From an uncultured Bacilli bacterium (GTDB lineage Bacteria > Bacillota_I > Bacilli_A > RF39 > UBA660): 8,303 bases of DNA. The stretch is taken from assembly GCA_947624915.1 (NCBI GenBank), contig CANQMF010000042.1:1-8303 (forward strand), in the 5' to 3' direction. Positions within the stretch are counted from its first letter, which is position 1; every line of letters begins with the position of its first letter. Below are positions 1 to 5,545 of the stretch, one piece after another. The notes beneath the pieces were generated by a model. The model worked only from the letters and a program-made list of their open reading frames with translations. It made no database searches and was not told the origin of the DNA. The position numbers and the translations under genes are program-made.

Positions 1-55
1 CACCTAAGATAACTACTAACACTAATATAAGCCACCATCTCTTTTTTAGTTTCAT
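1..55 (-). CDS. Partial gene, N-terminus of a membrane or secreted protein
   Basis: Only the first 18 codons lie in the window; the gene runs off the left edge. The start ATG is at 55-53, preceded by GGAGG at 64-60 with a 4-base spacer. The peptide reads MKLKKRWWLILVLVVILG: a short basic N-terminus (K, K, K, R), then WW and an uninterrupted hydrophobic stretch, as in a signal peptide or signal anchor. It is cut off from the carboxypeptidase operon to its right by the terminator at 212-248 and has a good promoter of its own at 110-138, so it is probably the first gene of a new transcript. No function can be given. The start is well supported; the family is unknown. Confidence 0.7.
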   Translation of the reverse strand, partial: MKLKKRWWLILVLVVILG

Positions 56-109
56 AAATCCTCCATAAAATATTATACCCATAAATTACTTTCTTACTCT
101 ACAAAACAA

Positions 110-138
110 ATTATATCAAATTATTAAAATATTGTAAA
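110..138 (-). promoter_or_regulatory. Sigma-A type promoter with extended -10, for the left-edge gene
   Basis: On the minus strand there is a -35 TTTACA (138-133), a 17-base spacer and a perfect -10 TATAAT (115-110) preceded by TGA, an extended -10 element. Transcription would start near 103, giving a leader of about 48 bases that contains the GGAGG at 64-60. A second TATAAT at 77-72 has no good -35 and sits too close to the ribosome binding site. A 10-bp palindrome AAAAGCTTTT (148-157) lies just upstream of the -35. Confidence 0.6.
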
Positions 139-211
139 TATAAGCATAAAAGCTTTTGACATTTCAAATTTATCACACTTAACTACAAAACTTTAACAAG
201 AAAGTACACAC

Positions 212-248
212 AAAAAAACATCATAAATTTTTAAGTATGATGTTTTTT
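212..248 (-). terminator. Rho-independent terminator after the carboxypeptidase operon
   Basis: A perfect inverted repeat, AAAAAACATCATA at 213-225 against TATGATGTTTTTT at 236-248, encloses a 10-base loop. In the minus-strand RNA the hairpin ends in a run of seven U (218-212). It begins 7 bases past the stop codon of the carboxypeptidase gene. The A/U-flanked stem is symmetrical and could work in both directions, but I see no plus-strand gene to terminate. Confidence 0.8.
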
Positions 249-254
249 AAATAC

Positions 255-1109
255 TTATTGATACTTACTATCAATACCTAAATATTCTTCTAAACTTATC
301 CAATTACCATTATTATATAAATTAACAGCTTCATCTCCTATAAAACGGAAATGCCAAGGCTCATAAATATATCCAGTAAGAGGTTCTTTACCTTTAGGAT
401 ATCTTAAAATAAATCCATACTTATAACAATTATTAGCAAGCCAAATACCTTCTTTAGTTTCACCAAAATTGTCATCTATTTTATTTAAGTCAGCAGCTAA
501 ACCCGTTTGATGTTCTGAATGACCAGGTCTTGCTGAATAAGTATCAGCCTCTTTCTGACCATCTTTCTTCACATAATTATTATACAATCTATTCTGGGTA
601 CTATATGAACGATATCCACTAACAATTGACAACTTTACTCCTTCTTTAGCTGCAGCTTTTTGCATCTCATTATAAGCAATAGTAAACTCATTTAACAAAC
701 CATTAGGAGCATAATTACTAGGTAATGAATATGTCTTATTAGCAACTAATATACCTTTTATATAGTATACACCATCTTTTTTCTCTATGTTATATCCTTT
801 TTTTGTTTTACCTACTACATTGCTATTATCAACAACATTGGACTGTTGATTTTGATTATTATTTGATTCTTTTACATCATTATTCTCATTCTTACTATCT
901 TGAATTTTAACTTCTGTTGTTGTTTTGTTTTCTGTTTCTACATTTGGAACATCATCACTACTCTCTTTTTCAGTTTCATTACTAACTGAAGATTCTGTTT
1001 TGTCAGGTTCATCATTTTTTGATTCTTTAGCTTTAAAATTTCTAGTAATAGTCCAAATACTTACAATAGCAATTATAGCCATAGCTAAAATAACAATCTT
1101 TTTTTTCAT
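255..1109 (-). CDS. Membrane-anchored M15B peptidase (VanY/LdcB-type cell-wall carboxypeptidase)
   Basis: A zinc peptidase of 284 aa that should trim the C-terminal D-Ala of peptidoglycan stem peptides outside the membrane. Residues 1-4 are MKKK, about 5-22 form a hydrophobic signal anchor with no lipobox Cys, and about 23-100 are a low-complexity linker rich in Glu, Asp, Lys, Asn and Ser, presumably a spacer across the wall. The catalytic domain covers about 105-284. It shows an NKTYSLPSNY segment (124-133), SGYRS (164-168) with Gln172, SEHQTGLAAD (198-207) and EPWH (250-253). By family knowledge His200, Asp207 and His253 bind zinc and Glu250 is the catalytic base; all are present, so the enzyme looks active. 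The family includes D,D-carboxypeptidases (VanY) and L,D-carboxypeptidases (LdcB/DacB), and I cannot tell which from sequence alone. No vanA/vanH/vanX genes are nearby, so resistance is not implied. An AGGAGG lies just upstream of the ATG. Last gene of a three-gene operon, 10 bases after the preceding stop. Confidence 0.92.
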   Translation of the reverse strand: MKKKIVILAMAIIAIVSIWTITRNFKAKESKNDEPDKTESSVSNETEKESSDDVPNVETENKTTTEVKIQDSKNENNDVKESNNNQNQQSNVVDNSNVVGKTKKGYNIEKKDGVYYIKGILVANKTYSLPSNYAPNGLLNEFTIAYNEMQKAAAKEGVKLSIVSGYRSYSTQNRLYNNYVKKDGQKEADTYSARPGHSEHQTGLAADLNKIDDNFGETKEGIWLANNCYKYGFILRYPKGKEPLTGYIYEPWHFRFIGDEAVNLYNNGNWISLEEYLGIDSKYQ

Positions 1110-1119
1110 CCTAAACCTC

Positions 1120-1587
1120 CTATTCTTTTACTTTTGCATATTCAAGTTTCGTTTTAAATCCATCTTTAATCTGATTTTTATCAACTCTTACGAATAACAT
1201 TTCATAATTAACGGGGCAAATTTCTTCATCACTTATTATACCAATTGTTACTGTTATCAAATTATCTTTAACATCTAATTCTTCCACACCAACTAAATTA
1301 CTCTTACAGTAATCATTCTCATATACTACAGTAAGATAATCATAACTTTCAAAATCATTTTTTTTGATCTTTTCTTCAATCTCATAAAAAGAAGTAATTT
1401 CTTGATAATCTTCATAAGTACGCAATAATTTATCTTTGTATTTTAAATTTTCAGGATCAATACTTCCCCCACTATAAAAGACCACTTCTTTATTTTCATC
1501 GTTATTAGAATTATGTATAGGATTAACTACAAAGAAAACAACTAAAATAATAAAAGCTATGTATATTAACCACGCCAATTTTCTCAC
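1120..1587 (-). CDS. Membrane-anchored protein of unknown function with a Cys pair
   Basis: A 155-aa protein I do not recognise. It starts with GTG at 1587, supported by GGAGGA (1600-1595) 7 bases upstream. Residues 5-22 (AWLIYIAFIILVVFFVVN) form one transmembrane segment after MRKL, so the rest is probably extracellular. The outer part is acidic and has alternating hydrophobic stretches that suggest beta structure (about 82-90, 107-118 and 128-135). Its only cysteines, Cys94 and Cys124, could form a disulfide. The spacing reminds me of short anchored proteins from uncultured Bacilli, but I cannot name a family. It lies 18 bases after the thioesterase gene and 10 bases before the carboxypeptidase gene, so it is cotranscribed with both. 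With two anchored products in a row, an envelope role is a reasonable inference and no more than that. Confidence 0.8.
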   Translation of the reverse strand: MRKLAWLIYIAFIILVVFFVVNPIHNSNNDENKEVVFYSGGSIDPENLKYKDKLLRTYEDYQEITSFYEIEEKIKKNDFESYDYLTVVYENDYCKSNLVGVEELDVKDNLITVTIGIISDEEICPVNYEMLFVRVDKNQIKDGFKTKLEYAKVKE

Positions 1588-1605
1588 AAAATTATCCTCC
1601 TATAT

Positions 1606-2010
1606 CTAGCTAATATAAAAGTAACTTAACCCAACATGAGCAACCTTATCATTTTTATCATCATATATATTAACTTCATAAACAGCCAACCTCTTACCAT
1701 CTTTTAAACAAGTAGCTACAGCTTTCAACTTTTTACCCTCAGCCGGTAAAAAATAATCGATATTAGCATTAACCGTTACTACCTTCCTGCCAGACGTTAA
1801 AGCAGCTATCCCACCAGCTGTATCAGCCAAGCCAAAAATAAATCCTCCATGAACAATATTAACATAGTTTAAACTATTTTCAGTTATCTCTGCCTCCATA
1901 ACACAATATTGTTTTTTTAATTCTAAAATTTTAAAATGATTATTACCAACAAAACCATTTTCTACTTCAACACTATCTTTAATTGTTTTAAACAATTCCT
2001 CTTCGGACAT
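1606..2010 (-). CDS. PaaI-family hotdog thioesterase
   Basis: A cytoplasmic acyl-CoA thioesterase of 134 aa, the usual length for a single-hotdog PaaI/YdiI-type enzyme. The signature is NIVHGGFIFGLADTAGG (51-67): His54-Gly55-Gly56 with Asp63 on the following helix, the position of the catalytic acid in this family. The beta strands after it (about 76-88, 94-102 and 106-116) fit the hotdog sheet, and DKVAHVGLSYFYIS is the usual last strand. Substrates in the family range from phenylacetyl-CoA to other aryl- or acyl-CoA esters; no phenylacetate or fatty-acid genes are nearby to narrow this down. It is first in the operon. GGAGG (2025-2021) lies 10 bases before the ATG, somewhat long, and a good promoter ends at 2037. 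The gene ends in TAG. Confidence 0.88.
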   Translation of the reverse strand: MSEEELFKTIKDSVEVENGFVGNNHFKILELKKQYCVMEAEITENSLNYVNIVHGGFIFGLADTAGGIAALTSGRKVVTVNANIDYFLPAEGKKLKAVATCLKDGKRLAVYEVNIYDDKNDKVAHVGLSYFYIS

Positions 2011-2036
2011 ATATATATTACCTCCACTATAACTAT

Positions 2037-2065
2037 ATTTTACTACTAACCAGAAATACTATCAA
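2037..2065 (-). promoter_or_regulatory. Sigma-A type promoter for the thioesterase operon
   Basis: The minus strand carries a -35 TTGATA (2065-2060), a 17-base spacer and a -10 TAAAAT (2042-2037), ten of twelve consensus bases. Transcription would start near 2030, leaving about 20 bases of leader with the GGAGG at 2025-2021. Two overlapping TATAGT boxes (2037-2026) are alternatives but have no matching -35. Confidence 0.5.
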
Positions 2066-2137
2066 GAAAAATTTATTTTTCATAATAGATTATTAACACA
2101 ATAAAAAAACTTTAAAAACTATTTTTTAAATTAGCAT

Positions 2138-2157
2138 ATTATAAAGCACTTTATAAT
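2138..2157 (-). repeat. 20-bp palindrome upstream of the thioesterase operon
   Basis: ATTATAAAGCACTTTATAAT is a perfect 9-bp inverted repeat around a central CA. It holds a TATAAT on both strands, so it could be an operator over a weak promoter; the minus-strand copy (2143-2138) has no good -35. It lies about 70 bases upstream of the better promoter at 2037-2065. The rest of the 2011-2226 gap holds only A+T-rich sequence, that promoter and the terminator at 2181-2206. Confidence 0.4.
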
Positions 2158-2180
2158 TCTTATATTTTTGTAAAATTAAA

Positions 2181-2206
2181 AGACTATTGACCTTTGTCAA
2201 CAGTCT
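2181..2206 (-). terminator. Rho-independent terminator after the small unknown gene
   Basis: An 11-bp stem with one G-U pair pairs AGACTGTTGAC (2206-2196) with GTCAATAGTCT (2191-2181) around a 4-base AAAG loop, followed in the minus-strand RNA by UUUAAUUUUA (2180-2171). It sits about 20 bases past the stop codon at 2227 and closes the long minus-strand gene run that begins at 7015. Confidence 0.85.
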
Positions 2207-2226
2207 AAAGTTAAGACAAACTTAAC

Positions 2227-2601
2227 TTATGCATTATAAACAACTAGACAAGCCGTTTCTAATGAATCTTGACCCCATAACTCTTTAATCTTTTCAGCAT
2301 TTAAAATATTTTTTGAACATTTTTGAATGATAGCATTGCTTTTATCACCATTACCTGCACGCCATAATTCAATTCTTGGACAAAGCTTTAAATGTTCCTT
2401 TATATAACTTATTAAAATCTCAGCATTTTTATCACTAAATTTCCAACTCAATAAAGCACAATTTTTTTTATCGGTATATCTTGAAACTTTTGATAAGTCA
2501 TTCTCCACAATAATTTTCATGGGTTCCAGTGTACTTGAACTATCATCATTAGAAAAAGCTTTTAATTCTCTAGAACTTGCAAAAAATTTATATAAACTCA
2601 T
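2227..2601 (-). CDS. Small cytoplasmic protein of unknown function
   Basis: A 124-aa protein with no signal peptide or membrane segment. It begins MSLYKFFASSRELKAF, then has a Ser/Asp-rich stretch (17-24). A patch CALLSWKFSDKNAEILISYIKEHL (48-71, described here in part by position) looks like a strand followed by a helix, then come PRIELWRAGNG (75-85) and KIKELWGQDS (104-113) before a short hydrophobic end (ACLVVYN). Four cysteines (48, 74, 95, 118) have no metal-site spacing. The N-terminus reminds me of a small Bacillota family of unknown function, but I cannot name it. The ribosome binding site GGAGGA lies 6 bases from the ATG. The gene follows gene B with no terminator between, yet has its own extended -10 promoter and a leader hairpin (2651-2704), so it is probably expressed both alone and by readthrough. 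Confidence 0.85.
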   Translation of the reverse strand: MSLYKFFASSRELKAFSNDDSSSTLEPMKIIVENDLSKVSRYTDKKNCALLSWKFSDKNAEILISYIKEHLKLCPRIELWRAGNGDKSNAIIQKCSKNILNAEKIKELWGQDSLETACLVVYNA

Positions 2602-2650
2602 TTTATTCCTCCGTTATCAATAATATTTGTCTAATTAACACACTCCTACA

Positions 2651-2668
2651 AGTAAGTTTACACTTACT
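2651..2668 (-). promoter_or_regulatory. Dyad at the predicted transcription start: operator or 5' RNA stem-loop
   Basis: A perfect 7-bp inverted repeat with a 4-base centre, AGTAAGT-ttac-ACTTACT. The predicted start of the small gene's transcript falls at about 2668, so the RNA would open with a 7-bp stem capped by GUAA, a GNRA-type tetraloop. No U-run follows on the minus strand, so it is not a terminator. Either a repressor site over +1 or a stabilising 5' hairpin fits the position. Confidence 0.45.
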
Positions 2669-2674
2669 ATTAAT

Positions 2675-2704
2675 AGTATATCATGACTACATAAAGTTGT
2701 ACAA
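2675..2704 (-). promoter_or_regulatory. Extended -10 promoter for the small unknown gene
   Basis: The -10 is TATACT (2680-2675) preceded by TGA, an extended -10. The -35 is weak: TTGTAC at 2704-2699 with an 18-base spacer, or TGTACA one base closer. The promoter starts directly at the end of gene B. The predicted start near 2668 gives a leader of about 67 bases. Confidence 0.45.
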
Positions 2705-3826
2705 TTATTTTTTTATAGGATAATAATAAATTTTAGCTTTGATTGGTGTCTTTTCATTGTAATCGTCGGTTTCTGAACTAAGACTTCCTGATTTAAAGAT
2801 TTCTGTAGCACATCTTTTAATATAATTTATACATATAGTATCTTTTACATCAATTAAATTTTCTCTTAACAAGCCTCTTATATAATTATATCCTTCATGA
2901 GGTTCATTAACCTGTCTACCAGGGAAATACTCATTTAAGATAGGTGTTATATTTAATACTGTTCCCACATAATCAACTACATCAAGCAAATTAAGGTTTC
3001 CATTATATACATCCATATATTTACTCATTTCTTGACAGAAAACATTCAATTTCTTTTCTTCATTAAGTTGTTCATAGTTATCCCATCTTTTCAAACAATA
3101 GCGCATATCTTCAACAACATGATTTAAAAGCTCATTTTTATTAATCAAATATAAAGACAGACTTTGATCATAATTAGCTATATATTCAATTAAAAAATTC
3201 TTCATACCTTTGTTAATAACTTTATTACGATCTTTAAACTTATTATGTAACAATTCTTCTAATTTCATATATTCCTCACCGTAAAAGATATCCTGAATAT
3301 ATGCTTTAGCAAAATAATCACAAATAACATCACTTTCGTTATATAATTTTAGAACATAACAAAAACCAAGGCCACTTTCTTTAATACCATTTCGATTCAT
3401 ATAATCAGATATAAATGATTGTATACTAACTCGAAAAGCTAATGCCCTAATCGTAAACTCATTTACTGGTTCCATCTTATGCTTAACATATACATTATTT
3501 AACCTAATCATAACTTCTAAATTATGTATATCTATTAAATCAGCATTATGTAAACTATCACGATATTTTACAAACTCTTTACCAACAGATTCAACAAACG
3601 ATATATTATGAGAAAAATATTCAATCAAAAACACAACAAAATCAAAATCATGTTTGACATCATCAGAACATAATTCATACATTTTTATATCATTAGTCTG
3701 CTCCATAACGGCTTGCATAAAAATAGGGCTATCTTCTAATTGTTCCAAAAGGCCAGCTTCTATATAATCTCCTAAAATATATTGATAAACTAATTTCTTA
3801 TCAATTAAATTTAAAACTTTTTTCAT
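2705..3826 (-). CDS. Unrecognised helical protein B (373 aa)
   Basis: I do not recognise this protein. It appears soluble and largely alpha-helical, with no signal peptide, no clear transmembrane segment and no nucleotide-binding, nuclease or DNA-binding motif that I can see. Charged and aromatic residues alternate through the N-terminal 90 residues, where two helices (ELCSDDVKHDFDFVVFLIEYF, about 51-71, and about 74-88) recall helical-repeat proteins; this is only an impression. The middle (about 150-250) is rich in Tyr and Asn. The C-terminus has a flexible acidic/Ser stretch (346-360) and ends IKAKIYYYPIKK. GAGGT stands about 7 bases before the ATG. It starts 28 bases after gene A ends, with no terminator between, so A and B form one unit. 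Its similar length to A raises the idea of a diverged pair or a partner complex, but I see no clear alignment between them. Confidence 0.85.
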   Translation of the reverse strand: MKKVLNLIDKKLVYQYILGDYIEAGLLEQLEDSPIFMQAVMEQTNDIKMYELCSDDVKHDFDFVVFLIEYFSHNISFVESVGKEFVKYRDSLHNADLIDIHNLEVMIRLNNVYVKHKMEPVNEFTIRALAFRVSIQSFISDYMNRNGIKESGLGFCYVLKLYNESDVICDYFAKAYIQDIFYGEEYMKLEELLHNKFKDRNKVINKGMKNFLIEYIANYDQSLSLYLINKNELLNHVVEDMRYCLKRWDNYEQLNEEKKLNVFCQEMSKYMDVYNGNLNLLDVVDYVGTVLNITPILNEYFPGRQVNEPHEGYNYIRGLLRENLIDVKDTICINYIKRCATEIFKSGSLSSETDDYNEKTPIKAKIYYYPIKK

Positions 3827-3854
3827 ACAGTTACCTCATTTCATTATAATAATA

Positions 3855-4985
3855 CTAATAACGAGAAGATAAACTAAAAACTTTAGCAAAGCCTTTATTC
3901 ACATCATCAGTCGTCATAATTGCATCTCTTGTTATTAACATATGAGCACAAATATTTTCAAAAACAATATTAGCCTTTTTCTCGGCCTCTATTAATTCTG
4001 GTGACTTTTTACCATTTTGTTCAAACAAATAAAAAAACTTACTCCTAGTTAACACACCACGTTTAATAAGATTACTTAAGGTCTCAACATAAATCTTAAT
4101 ACTATTACATGATATATTTTCAAAATCATGCTGTCTTAACCACCAATCAGCCGCCCAATCGGTCATAAAATTAAAATTTTCAACATCATAAAGTAATAAA
4201 TAACGCTTTACACCATAAATTAACCTTTGAAGGTCAGCTACACTGTAAAAGTCACTCTTTAAAAAAGCACAATTATTCTGTTCTAAAAAGTAAACCAAAT
4301 TAGTCCAACTTCTCATTTCATGCATGTCACTAGACATGGGGTATTTTTGATCTTCAACAATTGACCAATAACTATTATCTTGAATATTACCCAAAATAAA
4401 ATGCGATTCATCATCATAAGATAAATCTACTAGCGCTATATTATTAGTAAATATATCACTAAAATCACTTATATCCATTTGCACTTCCTGATCAACTTTT
4501 TTCCCTGTAATAAATGAATTATTTAAATAATCTCGAACTACAAATAAAGAAAGAGATCCATCAGGATTAACCTCAGTAGATAAAGAACCACAAATACGTT
4601 CGTCCATTAAAGACATTTTACTTAAACATCTTAAATATTTGGATACCTCATCATATATTGAACAATCATTACTAGTTACTCCTACAATATAGTTAAAAAC
4701 ATGTAACAAAAACTCATTAACTTTAATACTTTTAGGAAAATTTTTATATGGTACATAAAGTAAAAAATGTTGAACATAACTTAATAATCCATCAATTTCC
4801 TCTTCTTTTAAACTAAGATACATATCATCACAAAACATACTAGGACTTTGTGTTAATAACTTATCACATAAATCCATTGAAATAACTTTTTTATCTTGGT
4901 TTATTTTAGAAGAAACTTTAATAAGATAAGTCAAATACTCATCTAATTTAATTGTCATTCGCTTTCTAAACGCAAAATCTTCCAT
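3855..4985 (-). CDS. Unrecognised protein A (376 aa), revised start
   Basis: I do not recognise this protein. I place the start at the ATG at 4985 (MEDFAFRKR), not at the upstream in-frame ATG at 5033: AGGTGG (4995-4990) lies 4 bases before 4985, and the region upstream is a promoter (5005-5033) whose -35 overlaps the longer start. The protein looks soluble. Residues 1-130 appear helical, and about 135-210 are richer in beta-type stretches (GSLSLFVVRDY, ALVDLSYDDESHFILGN). The C-terminal half is helical and Trp-rich, with MTDWAADWWLRQHDF at 274-288 and a long helix in about 294-322. Six cysteines are scattered without metal-site spacing. No known catalytic motif is visible. It leads a two-gene unit with B, 28 bases apart. 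The GNAT gene ends 72 bases upstream; that gap holds the promoter and no terminator. Confidence 0.85.
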   Translation of the reverse strand: MEDFAFRKRMTIKLDEYLTYLIKVSSKINQDKKVISMDLCDKLLTQSPSMFCDDMYLSLKEEEIDGLLSYVQHFLLYVPYKNFPKSIKVNEFLLHVFNYIVGVTSNDCSIYDEVSKYLRCLSKMSLMDERICGSLSTEVNPDGSLSLFVVRDYLNNSFITGKKVDQEVQMDISDFSDIFTNNIALVDLSYDDESHFILGNIQDNSYWSIVEDQKYPMSSDMHEMRSWTNLVYFLEQNNCAFLKSDFYSVADLQRLIYGVKRYLLLYDVENFNFMTDWAADWWLRQHDFENISCNSIKIYVETLSNLIKRGVLTRSKFFYLFEQNGKKSPELIEAEKKANIVFENICAHMLITRDAIMTTDDVNKGFAKVFSLSSRY

Positions 4986-4989
4986 AAAA

Positions 4990-4995
4990 CCACCT
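4990..4995 (-). promoter_or_regulatory. Ribosome binding site that sets the start of gene A
   Basis: AGGTGG followed by TTTT and then ATG at 4985. The upstream in-frame ATG at 5033 has no comparable site and lies within the predicted -35, before the predicted transcription start at about 4998. The site also sits in a small dyad, CACC-taacg-GGTG (4991-5003), that could fold at the very 5' end of the message. Confidence 0.6.
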
Positions 4996-5004
4996 AACGG
5001 GTGT

Positions 5005-5033
5005 ATTATAGCATACAAACAACTTTTAGGCAA
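5005..5033 (-). promoter_or_regulatory. Extended -10 promoter for the A/B cassette
   Basis: The minus strand has a -35 TTGCCT (5033-5028), a 17-base spacer and a perfect -10 TATAAT (5010-5005) preceded by TGC, an extended -10. Transcription would begin near 4998, giving a short leader of about 13 bases that carries the AGGTGG site. Confidence 0.6.
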
Positions 5034-5057
5034 TGAAAAAACATTAATTAATAATAA

Positions 5058-5519
5058 CTATATATCAAAATAATATATCCTTTCATTATTACTTAATGTT
5101 TCTAAAAAAATGGCCCCAAACTTTTCATAATAATTTAAAAGGGTTGTCTTTAAATACAATCTTTTTATATTACGTTTACGTGCTTCTTCCAGAATAGCGT
5201 CATTTAAAATTTTAGAATAATGATGTCCACGATATTCTTCTTTAACATACATTGTGGCATACCAAGGGCCTAAATATTCACGCTCATCACAATCATGTGG
5301 ATAAATAGAGATAAACCCAACTAAGACATCATTATCTAGTAATATTAAAGTGCAATAAAAAGGCTCATCTAGCTGACTATTAATATAAGCTATTTTATTT
5401 TGAATATAAGTTTTAAATTCAATAGGGTTTGTAATCGTCTTACCCCATTCTTTTTTACATAAAATTGCGAACTCTTCGATATACTCCCTTTTATCTTTAA
5501 TATTATATATTTTAAACAC
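5058..5519 (-). CDS. GNAT-family N-acetyltransferase
   Basis: A 153-aa protein of the usual length for a single GNAT domain; it should transfer acetyl from acetyl-CoA to an amine on an unknown substrate. The core is visible: strand TLILLDNDVLVGFISIYP (57-74), motif A with ATMYVKEEYRGHHYSKILND (88-107) followed by a helix to residue 117, strand RLYLKT (120-125), and motif B YYEKFGAIFLE (130-140). The acetyl-CoA pyrophosphate loop is normally R-G-x-G-x-G/A; here it is Arg97-Gly98-His99-His100-Tyr101-Ser102, so both consensus glycine/alanine positions are His and Ser. Either binding is altered or this is a subfamily variant. Translation starts at GTG (5519) with GGTGG (5528-5524) 4 bases before it. 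The gene begins 26 bases after the oxidoreductase ends, with no terminator, so they are probably cotranscribed; a promoter at 5535-5543 may add a separate start. Confidence 0.87.
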   Translation of the reverse strand: MFKIYNIKDKREYIEEFAILCKKEWGKTITNPIEFKTYIQNKIAYINSQLDEPFYCTLILLDNDVLVGFISIYPHDCDEREYLGPWYATMYVKEEYRGHHYSKILNDAILEEARKRNIKRLYLKTTLLNYYEKFGAIFLETLSNNERIYYFDI

Positions 5520-5534
5520 ACTACCACCAAGTCA

Positions 5535-5543
5535 ATTATATCA
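5535..5543 (-). promoter_or_regulatory. Possible extended -10 promoter for the GNAT gene
   Basis: TGATATAAT on the minus strand (5543-5535) is identical to the extended -10 at 118-110. At the normal 17-base spacing the -35 is poor (TATAAA at 5563-5558). Transcription would start near 5528, at the first base of the GGTGG ribosome binding site, giving an unusually short leader. It lies between the oxidoreductase stop codon and the GNAT start. Confidence 0.35.
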
Positions 5544-5545
5544 CA

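Noticed and set aside
255..1109. VanY as part of a glycopeptide resistance cluster
   Set aside because: No ligase, dehydrogenase, VanX dipeptidase or two-component regulator is present; M15B carboxypeptidases are common wall-remodelling enzymes.
925..1197. Plus-strand open frame of 90 aa across the carboxypeptidase N-terminus
   Set aside because: It is a Phe/Ile/Leu-rich antisense reading of the linker and signal anchor, with no ribosome binding site or promoter.
2195..2200. TTGACA on the minus strand as a -35 for the thioesterase operon
   Set aside because: It lies inside the terminator stem, and no -10 stands 16-18 bases downstream.
2603..2641. Twelve-codon frame (GTG start) ending just before the small gene, as a leader peptide
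   Set aside because: The AGGAG is only one base from the GTG, too close for initiation, and the peptide has no run of one amino acid to suggest attenuation.
2705..4985. Genes A and B as a toxin-antitoxin pair
   Set aside because: Both proteins are far larger than usual toxins or antitoxins, and neither shows a nuclease, kinase or DNA-binding motif.
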